Assembly (NCBI GenBank): GCA_963623095.1
Contig: CAVFKD010000009.1
Location: forward strand, 1-46,584
Length of the DNA: 46,584 nucleotides
Direction: 5' to 3'
Source of the DNA: UBA3210 sp963623095
GTDB lineage: Bacteria > Bacillota_I > Bacilli_A > RFN20 > CAG-449
Below the pieces are notes generated by a model that saw only the letters and a program-made list of their open reading frames with translations, made no database searches and was not told where the DNA came from. The position numbers and the translations under genes are program-made. Positions 26,504 through 33,613 of the stretch are shown one piece after another. Position 1 is the first letter of the stretch, and each line of letters begins with the position of its first letter.

Positions 26504-27793
26504 TTACTTAACTAATTCACCATAGAGATTATAATGATCACATGAATTAATTTTTACTTTAACAATTTGACCTTCTTGTAAAGGTTCATCACTAGTAAAA
26601 ATAATCTCTCCATCAATATCATCTGGTGCATTCCAATGGCTTCTTAATGAATATGTATTTGATTCATAATCATAATATAAGACAATACCTGTATGGATTG
26701 TATTAAGTTGTTTTTTATTTTGCATTAATGAAATATGTTTTTGAATACGCATAATTTCATTGTAACGAGCGATTTTAACTTCTTCATCGATTTGATTATC
26801 AAAATCATATGATTTAGTTCCATCTTCTCTAGAATAAGTAAATGCTCCTAAATGATCAAATTTCATCACCTTAACAAAGTCCACTAATTCATTGAAGTCT
26901 TCATCTGTTTCTCCAGGGAAACCAACAATTAATGTAGTTCTTAAAATAGCATTAGGTACTTTAGTTTTAATTTTATTAAATAAGTTAGTAAGAAGTTCTT
27001 TATCTCCTCTTCTATTCATTGCTTTTAATACTTTTGTAGAGCTATGTTGAATAGGTATATCAAAATAAGGAGTTAAACGTGGTTCTTTACCCATTAATTC
27101 AATTAATTCATCAGTTATTTCATCTGGATATAAATATAATAAACGGATATATTTAAATTCTTTAATCTTTAATAATTCTTTTAATAATGTAACAATATCA
27201 TATTCACCAATATCAGAACCATAACGAGTAGTATCTTGTGAAATAACAATTAATTCTTCTACTCCTTGGTCTTTAATCATATTTGCTTGTGAAATTAAAT
27301 CTTGTAATGGTACACTTCTAAATTTACCTCTGATTAAAGGAATCGCGCAATAAGTGCAGCAATTGTTACATCCTTCAGAAATTTTTAAATAAGCGCTATA
27401 AGAAGCAGTGGATAAAACTCTTTTAGATAAATCTAAATATCCTTCTAATGCTTTCTTATTTAATAAATTACCGATTAATTCTGCAATCTTATCATATTCA
27501 TCAATACCGATGAATAAATCTACTTCAGGTAATTCTTTTTCTAATTCTTCTTTATAACGTTTTACTAAACATCCTGTAACAATCAATGTTTTATTGAGTT
27601 TTCCCATTTCAATAATTTTATTAATTGATTCTTGTTTTGATGCATTAATAAAGCCACATGTATTAACGATAATAACATCCGCTTCATTAACATCTAATGT
27701 AATTTCAAACTTATTTCTTCTCATCAATGATAAAATCATTTCTGAATCAACTAAGTTTTTGCTACATCCAAGTGATACTAAACTTACTTTCAT
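26504..27793 (-). CDS. rimO: Ribosomal protein uS12 methylthiotransferase RimO
   Basis: 429 residues. The N-terminal UPF0004 domain has three cluster-binding Cys (C10 in SLGCSKNLVDSE, C46 in VNTCGF, C75 in VTGCLV). The radical-SAM CxxxCxxC motif is GCNNCCTYCAIP (C142, C146, C149), with GKFRSVP after it, and a TRAM domain closes the protein. LGC-KNLVDSE and IRGKFRS point to RimO rather than MiaB or MtaB. It methylthiolates an Asp of ribosomal protein S12. The ribosome site AAGGAGAG is clear. It lies eight bases after the Nudix gene in the dtd - mnmA - Nudix - rimO run and ahead of a tRNA-Thr. Confidence 0.92.
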   Translation of the reverse strand: MKVSLVSLGCSKNLVDSEMILSLMRRNKFEITLDVNEADVIIVNTCGFINASKQESINKIIEMGKLNKTLIVTGCLVKRYKEELEKELPEVDLFIGIDEYDKIAELIGNLLNKKALEGYLDLSKRVLSTASYSAYLKISEGCNNCCTYCAIPLIRGKFRSVPLQDLISQANMIKDQGVEELIVISQDTTRYGSDIGEYDIVTLLKELLKIKEFKYIRLLYLYPDEITDELIELMGKEPRLTPYFDIPIQHSSTKVLKAMNRRGDKELLTNLFNKIKTKVPNAILRTTLIVGFPGETDEDFNELVDFVKVMKFDHLGAFTYSREDGTKSYDFDNQIDEEVKIARYNEIMRIQKHISLMQNKKQLNTIHTGIVLYYDYESNTYSLRSHWNAPDDIDGEIIFTSDEPLQEGQIVKVKINSCDHYNLYGELVK

Positions 27794-27801
27794 AACTCTC
27801 C

Positions 27802-28329
27802 TTATATAATCTTTAATTCTTCCATAATCTCTTTTGCTTTAATCGCAATTGGAAGTTCTCTTTCTTTTACTAATTTTGCAATACCTTCATTACTTAATTC
27901 TTGGTATTTTTTAATTACTTCATCAATATCTAAATGTAAGATATCTTGAATATATCCATCACCTTTTGATTCGTGATGAATATGTGTTTTAGAAATTGTC
28001 TTTACTAAATAGTAATGATTTATATTATGTCTTTTTAAAAGATTGTAATAATCATCTACTATCCCAATTTTAGTAATAATTTCACATTTGTAACCTATTT
28101 CTTCATCAAGCTCTCTTAACACTCCCATTTCAGGAGTTTCACCTTCATCTACTCCTCCGCCGGAAGTTTCAATGTAGTCTCTTAATCCAAAGAAATCTTG
28201 ACCATATATTTTTAAAATAATTACTTTATTATTTGAATCAAGAACAATCGCTCTAGCGATAGTTCTATCATGAGTAATTTCTTCTAAAGGATATTGGTCA
28301 TCAACTAAATTAATCTTTATTTGGTTCAT
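27802..28329 (-). CDS. Nudix hydrolase
   Basis: About 175 residues. A full Nudix box GGGVDEGETPEMGVLRELDEEIG matches GX5EX7REUXEEXG. The substrate is not evident; the family cleaves nucleoside diphosphates linked to another moiety. I place the start at the ATG at 28329, which overlaps mnmA by 20 bases and has only a weak ribosome site, so translation is probably coupled to mnmA. A GTG at 28386 with GGAGG next to it looks tempting, but those bases encode the conserved GGGIID of MnmA. Position among tRNA and ribosome modification genes may reflect housekeeping of damaged nucleotides. Confidence 0.85.
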   Translation of the reverse strand: MNQIKINLVDDQYPLEEITHDRTIARAIVLDSNNKVIILKIYGQDFFGLRDYIETSGGGVDEGETPEMGVLRELDEEIGYKCEIITKIGIVDDYYNLLKRHNINHYYLVKTISKTHIHHESKGDGYIQDILHLDIDEVIKKYQELSNEGIAKLVKERELPIAIKAKEIMEELKII

Positions 28330-29479
28330 AGTTATATACCATTTTTTCTTTACCCTTATAGAAGATTTTATCAATGATACCTCCACCTAAGCATAAAGTT
28401 CCATCATAGAATACTGCCGCTTGACCTGGAGTAACTGCTTTATAAGGTTCATCATATGTTAATTTAATGGTGTCTTCATCAATAAATTCTAAAATGCAAC
28501 CTTGATCTTGTTGTCTATATCTAAATTTAACACCTACATGCATTTTGCCAGTAGGCTTTTGTTTAGGTGTCCAGTTAACCATTTTAATAATCGCTACATC
28601 AGAATTTAAATATTCATTTTCATCCCCTTGAGCGACATATAAAATATTCTTTTGAACGTTTTTACCAACTACAAACCAAGATTTAGGATCAATACCTTTG
28701 ATTCCTCCAATACCTAGTCCTCTTCTTTGACCTAAAGTGTAATATAAAACTCCATCATGATGGCCAACAATACTATTAGAAACAATATCAACAATATTTC
28801 CTTTTTTAGAAGGTAAATAATTGTTTAAGAATTGTTTAAAGTTTCTTTCACCAATAAAACATACGCCAGTAGAATCTTTCTTAGTTGCAACTTCTAAACC
28901 TAATTCAGAAGCTATCTTTCTTACTTCAGTTTTATCGATATCACTTAAAGGGAATAAACATTTAGATAATTGATATTCATTAACTTGTGATAAGAAATAA
29001 GTTTGGTCTTTATTTTGATCAAAGCATTTATGCATTTCTACTCTGCCATCTTCTAAATCAACCCTTTTTGCATAGTGACCAGTTGCGATAAAATCAAATC
29101 CTTCTTTCAAAGCGAAATCTAAGAATTTATCAAACTTAATATATTTATTACAGAAAATATCAGGGTTTGGAGTTCTTCCTAATTTATATTCATCTAAGAA
29201 ATATTTAAAGACGTTATCCCAATATTCTTTAACAAAGTCAATACGATATAATTTAATACCTAATTTATCTGCGACTTTTAATGCATCTTCATAATCTTTT
29301 TCTTGAGGACATTGTGAATCATTTAAAGTTGGGTTACCTAAAAAATCACCATTCGCGATGGCATCCCAGTTTCTCATAAATCCTCCGGAAACTTCATAAC
29401 CTTGTTTTATTAATAAATAAGCTGCAACCGCGGAATCAACTCCACCTGATAAGCCTACCATAACTTTCTTTTTTTCCAT
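28310..29479 (-). CDS. mnmA: tRNA 2-thiouridylase MnmA
   Basis: 389 residues from the ATG at 29479, which has GAGGAT nine bases upstream and gives the normal MEKKKVMVGLSGGVDSAVAA start. The PP-loop is SGGVDS, and the two catalytic Cys are in NPDIFCNKYIKF and DSTGVCFIGER. Also seen are FDFIATGHYAK, KDQTYFLSQV and the C-terminal CLGGGIID. MnmA puts sulfur on U34 of tRNA-Lys, -Glu and -Gln. It begins two bases after dtd, with the start inside the same ribosome-loading region, so both are one transcript. Full length, no oddities. Confidence 0.95.
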   Translation of the reverse strand: MEKKKVMVGLSGGVDSAVAAYLLIKQGYEVSGGFMRNWDAIANGDFLGNPTLNDSQCPQEKDYEDALKVADKLGIKLYRIDFVKEYWDNVFKYFLDEYKLGRTPNPDIFCNKYIKFDKFLDFALKEGFDFIATGHYAKRVDLEDGRVEMHKCFDQNKDQTYFLSQVNEYQLSKCLFPLSDIDKTEVRKIASELGLEVATKKDSTGVCFIGERNFKQFLNNYLPSKKGNIVDIVSNSIVGHHDGVLYYTLGQRRGLGIGGIKGIDPKSWFVVGKNVQKNILYVAQGDENEYLNSDVAIIKMVNWTPKQKPTGKMHVGVKFRYRQQDQGCILEFIDEDTIKLTYDEPYKAVTPGQAAVFYDGTLCLGGGIIDKIFYKGKEKMVYNYEPNKD

Positions 29480-29480
29480 A

Positions 29481-29927
29481 CTATAAATCCTCGCTATCAA
29501 TGATGAGAGTAAATGGCCCATCATTTAATAAATTAACTTTCATATCCGCACCAAAGACACCTTGTTTACAATCAATATTTAAACTTCTTATATATGACAA
29601 AGTGTAATCATATAAACTAGAAGCTTCTTGATGACCTAAAGCATTAACAAAGCTAGGTCTTCTTCCTTTTTTAACATCCGCGTATAAAGTAAATTGAGAA
29701 ACACATAATATTTCTCTTTTAGCATCTAAGAATGCCAAATTTGTTTTGCCATTTTCATCCATGAATATTCTTAATGAAATAATCTTATCAATTACTTTTC
29801 TAACAATTTCTTCATTATCACCTTGAGTAAACCCAACTAGCAATAAAAATCCTTCATTAATCGAAGAATAAAGTTTGTTATCAATAGTAACTGAAGCATT
29901 TTGAACAACTTGTAAAACTACGCGCAT
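29481..29927 (-). CDS. dtd: D-aminoacyl-tRNA deacylase
   Basis: 148 residues, standard length. Signature motifs SQFTLYAD and NDGPFTL (usually NDGPVT), plus MRVVLQVVQNASV and GRRPSF. The enzyme removes D-amino acids, and glycine from tRNA-Ala, protecting translation. The V-to-F change in NDGPVT keeps the structural turn and is probably neutral. GGGAG ten bases upstream is the ribosome site. Several TATAAT sequences lie at 29948-29966, but no good -35 goes with them. First gene of the dtd - mnmA - Nudix - rimO run; dtd often sits next to relA, which is not here. Confidence 0.93.
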   Translation of the reverse strand: MRVVLQVVQNASVTIDNKLYSSINEGFLLLVGFTQGDNEEIVRKVIDKIISLRIFMDENGKTNLAFLDAKREILCVSQFTLYADVKKGRRPSFVNALGHQEASSLYDYTLSYIRSLNIDCKQGVFGADMKVNLLNDGPFTLIIDSEDL

Positions 29928-30253
29928 ATAAAAAATCTCCCTTTAATATTATAATTATAAATTATAATCAATAAAGAAGATTTTATTTATTTTCTATTTT
30001 AATTCTTAATTTTCTTCCTTCAAGACCTTTAAAATACGATCAATATCAGTGAAAAATAAATTTAATTCTTATTTTTTATATGATGTAACCAATTGAGATA
30101 CTAAATATATTTTAGATTGAATAAAAAAGAGCCAATGTTGAAGGCTCATACATTTACAACTAGGATAATTTATATTCCGCGCCACTTAGAAGCGGTTAAC
30201 ATTTAAAGGTATCTCTCGATACATATTTAAAATACCCAAAACTCGTATTACTG
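29928..30253. other. Longest gene-free stretch: promoter area, terminator and folded RNA segment
   Basis: 326 bases with no convincing ORF. 29940-29970 is AT-rich with overlapping TATAAT sequences for dtd. 29990-30120 shows nothing I can name. 30122-30147 is the sirtuin-side terminator. 30150-30253, the 3' untranslated region of the sirtuin gene, can fold into GTATC-GAGA-GATAC (30222-30209) and a CCGC/GCGG stem (30195-30177) on the minus strand. Confidence 0.6.
30122..30147 (-). terminator. Intrinsic terminator of pdp-sirtuin
   Basis: On the minus strand GAGCC - nine-base loop - GGCTC and six T residues. It lies 107 bases after the sirtuin stop, farther than usual. Confidence 0.8.
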
Positions 30254-30976
30254 TCAATTTAATATTTTATTTAAAACATAGCCAATATCTTCATGGAACA
30301 CATATGTTGCGTTAGAATCTGCAGGTGTAGGTTCTTTATTTATAATAACTAAAGTATCACCATTAAAATATTGAATAAAACTTGCCGCAGGATAAACGAC
30401 TAAAGAAGTTCCTCCAACTATTAATACATCTGCATTTGATATAGCTTTTATCGCTGAATAAATCGCGTTATCATCTAATGCTTCTTCGTATAAAACAACA
30501 TCAGGTTTTATTACTCCACCACAAGAGCAAGTTGGAATATCACCTTTAGATAAAATATCATCTAAAGAATAAAATTTATGGCATTTTTCACAATAATTTC
30601 TTTTAACCGAGCCATGAAGTTCTATAACATTTTTAGAACCAGCTTCTTGATGTAATCCATCAATATTTTGAGTGATAATCACTAAATCGTGTTCTTTTTC
30701 ATAATTAGCTAAAGTGTTATGTGCCAAATTAGGTTTTGCATCTTTATTAATCATGATATTTTTATAAAAATCATAAAACTTATCGGTATGAGAATAATAA
30801 TAACTTCTTGAAAGCATTACTTCATATGGTTCACCATAAACAGATTTAACATGATATAAACCATCTTTCGATCTAAAATCTTTTATACCAGAGGCGGTAG
30901 ATACACCCGCGCCACCAAAGAAAACTACTTTCTTTGCTTTCTTTATAACATTGTTTAATTCTTGATATTTATCCAT
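30254..30976 (-). CDS. cobB: Sir2-family NAD-dependent protein deacylase
   Basis: About 240 residues. The sirtuin core is GGAGVSTASGIKDFRS, TQNIDGLH with the catalytic His in IELHGSVKRNYC, and GGTSLVVYPA. The Zn module has four Cys: YCEKCHKF and TCSCGG. This is the small bacterial CobB/SrtN type that removes acyl groups from lysines using NAD. The start at 30976 (ATG) follows the pdp stop by one base and has no clear ribosome site, so it is coupled to pdp. The stop is TGA, the only TGA stop in the window, with TAA two codons later in frame. Confidence 0.92.
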   Translation of the reverse strand: MDKYQELNNVIKKAKKVVFFGGAGVSTASGIKDFRSKDGLYHVKSVYGEPYEVMLSRSYYYSHTDKFYDFYKNIMINKDAKPNLAHNTLANYEKEHDLVIITQNIDGLHQEAGSKNVIELHGSVKRNYCEKCHKFYSLDDILSKGDIPTCSCGGVIKPDVVLYEEALDDNAIYSAIKAISNADVLIVGGTSLVVYPAASFIQYFNGDTLVIINKEPTPADSNATYVFHEDIGYVLNKILN

Positions 30977-30977
30977 A

Positions 30978-32279
30978 TTATTCAACTATTTCATGAATGA
31001 TAGGAGCGACTTTGATAGGATCTTTTGAAAGTTTAAATGCCATTTCCGCTTCTAGCATAACATCATCAAATTTATCAATGTTGGTATGAAGAGTACATAA
31101 AGTTTCACCAACTTCAACCTTATCGCCAACTTTCTTATTTAAGATAATGCCGCTTGCAAAGTCAATTACATCTTCCTTAGTTGCTCTTCCTGCGCCTAAT
31201 TTCATCGCAGAAACACCAATTTCAAGTGCGTTAATTTCATTGACATAACCACATCTAGTTGATTTTAATTCAACGATATGTTTTGCTTTTTCAAATTTTT
31301 CTGGATGATAAATATAAGATTTATCGCCACCTTGTGCTTCAACTAAAGCTGCAAGTTTATCCAATGCTTCTTTTGATTCAATTTTTTGTTTTAATAAAGC
31401 AACACCTTCTTCTTTAGATTTTGTTTTACCTGCTTGTAAAAGCATAATTGCCCCAGCATTAACACATAATTCAACTAAGTCGGATGGACCATGTCCATTT
31501 AAAGTATTAATTGCTTCAATAACTTCTAAAGAATTACCAATAGCTTTACCTAAAGGTTGGCTCATATCAGTTAAAATCGCTCTAGTGTCACGGTGTAATT
31601 CATCACCGATGTCAACCATAGTTCTTGCAAGTTCTCTTGCAGAATCAATATCTTTCATAAAAGCACCTGAACCAAATTTAACATCTAATAAAATAGTATC
31701 ACTACCAGAAGCTAATTTTTTAGACATAATTGAAGAAGCAATTAATGGAATTGATTCAACAGTTCCTGTAACATCTCTTAAAGCATATAATTTTTTATCC
31801 GCAGGGACTAATGAACCTGTTTGGCCAACAATGGCAATACCAATATCTTGAACTTGTTTGATAAAACGATCTTTTTCAATCGCAATAGTTACTCCAGGAA
31901 TTGATTCTAGTTTATCTAAAGTTCCTCCAGTATGTCCTAAACCTCTACCAGACATTTTCGCGACATTTACTCCACAAGAAGCTACTAAAGGTCCTAAAAC
32001 TAATGAAGTTTTATCGCCGACTCCACCAGTTGAATGCTTATCAACTTTTTTACCTTTAATCATGCTTAAATCAATTGTTTCACCTGAATGTAACATTGCA
32101 TCAGTTAAATAACCGATTTCTTTTTTATTCATTCCATTAAAACAAATAGCCATCGCTAAAGAGGATGCTTGGTAATCTGGAATACTTCCATCAGTATAGC
32201 CTTTGATAAAAAAATCAATTTCTTCTTTGCTTAAAGCTTGTTTTTCTCTTTTTTTAATAATAATATCAACCATTCTCAT
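30978..32279 (-). CDS. pdp: Pyrimidine-nucleoside phosphorylase
   Basis: 433 residues. The thymidine/pyrimidine phosphorylase family is shown by DKHSTGGVGDKTSLVLGP, KMSGRGLGHTGGTLDKLE and the C-terminal barrel-sandwich hybrid region with KVGDKVEVGETLCTLHT. It splits uridine, thymidine or deoxyuridine with phosphate, giving a base and (deoxy)ribose-1-phosphate for carbon salvage. Length and motifs are normal. GGAG lies nine bases before the ATG. A perfect inverted repeat overlaps its -10 region. It forms a two-gene unit with the sirtuin; nicotinamide-releasing and nucleoside-salvage steps together are not obviously linked. Confidence 0.93.
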   Translation of the reverse strand: MRMVDIIIKKREKQALSKEEIDFFIKGYTDGSIPDYQASSLAMAICFNGMNKKEIGYLTDAMLHSGETIDLSMIKGKKVDKHSTGGVGDKTSLVLGPLVASCGVNVAKMSGRGLGHTGGTLDKLESIPGVTIAIEKDRFIKQVQDIGIAIVGQTGSLVPADKKLYALRDVTGTVESIPLIASSIMSKKLASGSDTILLDVKFGSGAFMKDIDSARELARTMVDIGDELHRDTRAILTDMSQPLGKAIGNSLEVIEAINTLNGHGPSDLVELCVNAGAIMLLQAGKTKSKEEGVALLKQKIESKEALDKLAALVEAQGGDKSYIYHPEKFEKAKHIVELKSTRCGYVNEINALEIGVSAMKLGAGRATKEDVIDFASGIILNKKVGDKVEVGETLCTLHTNIDKFDDVMLEAEMAFKLSKDPIKVAPIIHEIVE

Positions 32280-32312
32280 AAATCTTATCTCCTTTTTTAA
32301 GAACGCCTTTTT

Positions 32313-32334
32313 ATTATACTATATTTAGTATAAT
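32313..32334. promoter_or_regulatory. Inverted repeat over the pdp -10 element
   Basis: Arms ATTATACTA (32313-32321) and TAGTATAAT (32326-32334) around a four-base centre. The minus-strand TATAAT at 32318-32313 is a -10 for pdp, with TTTTCA 17 bases upstream as a weak -35. The symmetry makes it a candidate operator. Confidence 0.5.
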
Positions 32335-32365
32335 TTGAAAATACGCAAAAATTTCCAAACAAGAG

Positions 32366-32390
32366 AAAAAGTCGCCTTTAAGCGACTTTT
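32366..32390 (-). terminator. Intrinsic terminator of the GT8 gene
   Basis: Stem AAAAGTCGC/GCGACTTTT with a six-base loop, located between the GT8 stop and the pdp promoter. Its A/T arms make it usable from either side. Confidence 0.8.
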
Positions 32391-32395
32391 GTTTA

Positions 32396-33385
32396 TTAAG
32401 CGTGTTTTCTTGTAAATTTTCTAATTAAAATTCTTATCCTTGCATATAAATCATATACAATTGAATTTTCTCTATGAGTGATGCGGCGATAGTTATAATA
32501 AGAATTAGCTTGAATAACGCATTTTTCTTTTAATAATTCTCCACCTTCTAAATCTCTTTTTGCCATTGCTTCAGTAAAAGATGATCTTATTTTTTTAATA
32601 TCATTTAAAACTCCAGCTTCAGAAGCAAATTCAAAGAAATATTCTTCATACATAATATTGTCATATTTCCAAGGTTTAAAAGTTAAATTGTAATGGACTA
32701 AACTTGGTTTATAATTTTCTCCAAGTGGCATTTTATTCCAAGTAGTATCTAAATAATAAACATTATCTTTGCATAAAACATTTAAACAATCTTGATCTGG
32801 TGCAACATCAAATTTGAATTTATTTAATGTTTCAATAAATTGTTTTTCTAAATTGACTTCTCTAAATTTCTTTAAATTCATAATCATAACACCGGAATTA
32901 AAGTAATTTGTATATTCAAGTCCTAGAGCTTCTTCAACATATAAAATAAATTCTGGAACAATTGATACAGCATAATCTGGAACCGCGCCAATAAGGTTAT
33001 CACCAATATCAGTATTAAATAATTTAGAAACATCATCTAATAAAACAATATCGGAATCTAAATATAAAACTTTATCATGTTGAGGTAATAAGCTTTGAGT
33101 AAAGATACGATAATAAATCGCTCTTGAGTAATAATCTCTAATTGGTAAATCTTCAACCATTGTTTGAGCTTTTAAAGCAACATCAACGTATTCAACTTTA
33201 GAAATTTCTGTATTAAATTTATTTAATGTTTCAATTGAATCATAATGTAATCCTGGATTGAAAACGTAGAATATATAATATTTATCATTTGAAGCATATT
33301 TTAAAATAGAAGTTAATGTTATAGACAAAAACTTCGCATAGTTATCATCAATTGTAAAAACTAATGGGATAATTTGTTTTTCCAT
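32396..33385 (-). CDS. Family-8 glycosyltransferase
   Basis: 329 residues from the ATG at 33385, chosen for AAGGAG six bases upstream; nine extra in-frame codons upstream would swallow that site. GT8 (LgtC/GatA-like) motifs: VFTIDDNYAKFLSITLTSIL, YYRIF, LYLDSDIVLLDD (DxD metal site), NYFNSGVMIMNLKKFRE, DQDCLN and a late LVHYNLTFKPW. No signal or TM helix, so it works in the cytosol on a nucleotide-sugar donor. The C-terminus is basic and may touch the membrane. It is a single-gene transcript with its own promoter and terminator. The acceptor is unknown; lipid or cell-surface glycan is usual. Confidence 0.85.
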   Translation of the reverse strand: MEKQIIPLVFTIDDNYAKFLSITLTSILKYASNDKYYIFYVFNPGLHYDSIETLNKFNTEISKVEYVDVALKAQTMVEDLPIRDYYSRAIYYRIFTQSLLPQHDKVLYLDSDIVLLDDVSKLFNTDIGDNLIGAVPDYAVSIVPEFILYVEEALGLEYTNYFNSGVMIMNLKKFREVNLEKQFIETLNKFKFDVAPDQDCLNVLCKDNVYYLDTTWNKMPLGENYKPSLVHYNLTFKPWKYDNIMYEEYFFEFASEAGVLNDIKKIRSSFTEAMAKRDLEGGELLKEKCVIQANSYYNYRRITHRENSIVYDLYARIRILIRKFTRKHA

Positions 33386-33428
33386 ACTATCTCCTTTTTT
33401 TTCGCGTACCATACGTATCGCATAATGT

Positions 33429-33456
33429 ATTATATAGGTTTAGATATAAAAATCAA
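33429..33456 (-). promoter_or_regulatory. Promoter of the GT8 gene
   Basis: On the minus strand TTGATT (33456-33451), 16-base spacer, TATAAT (33434-33429). The palindrome ATACGTAT at 33411-33418 lies just downstream, near the expected start of transcription, and could be an operator. Confidence 0.6.
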
Positions 33457-33520
33457 AAAATAATGTTAAATCTGAAGTCTATTGTTTATTTTTGCTTTTC
33501 TACTGACAAAAGAACGCTAC

Positions 33521-33535
33521 TCTACTTAAAGTAGA
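33521..33535. repeat. Short perfect inverted repeat upstream of the GT8 promoter
   Basis: TCTACTT-A-AAGTAGA, seven-base arms with a single central base: too tight for an RNA hairpin, so more like a protein-binding site. It lies in a 228-base gap between potD and the GT8 gene that otherwise holds only the GT8 promoter and pot terminator. Confidence 0.4.
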
Positions 33536-33572
33536 ATATGCGTATTTTAGTGCTAAATCTCCCACTTATTAT

Positions 33573-33608
33573 AAAAAAAATCTTAGATTCAAGTCGAACC
33601 TAAGATTT
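33573..33608 (-). terminator. Intrinsic terminator of the pot operon
   Basis: On the minus strand AAATCTTAG - 13-base loop - CTAAGATTT followed by further T residues, just after the potD stop. Confidence 0.85.
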
Positions 33609-33613
33609 TAAAA

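Noticed and set aside
28329..28386. GTG start for the Nudix protein at 28386 with an adjacent GGAGG.
   Set aside because: The GGAGG is part of the codons for the conserved GGGIID of MnmA and overlaps the GTG itself; the extra 19 residues do not look like a Nudix N-terminus.
30177..30195. T-box-like string on the minus strand upstream of dtd.
   Set aside because: The core lacks the full GGGUGGNACCGCG sequence, no specifier stem is seen, the terminator that follows does not compete with it, and dtd is more than 200 bases away.
30254..30976. Sir2 protein as an anti-phage defence NADase (Thoeris or similar).
   Set aside because: It is a compact CobB-type enzyme with the Zn module and catalytic His, in an operon with pdp, with no defence partner genes nearby.
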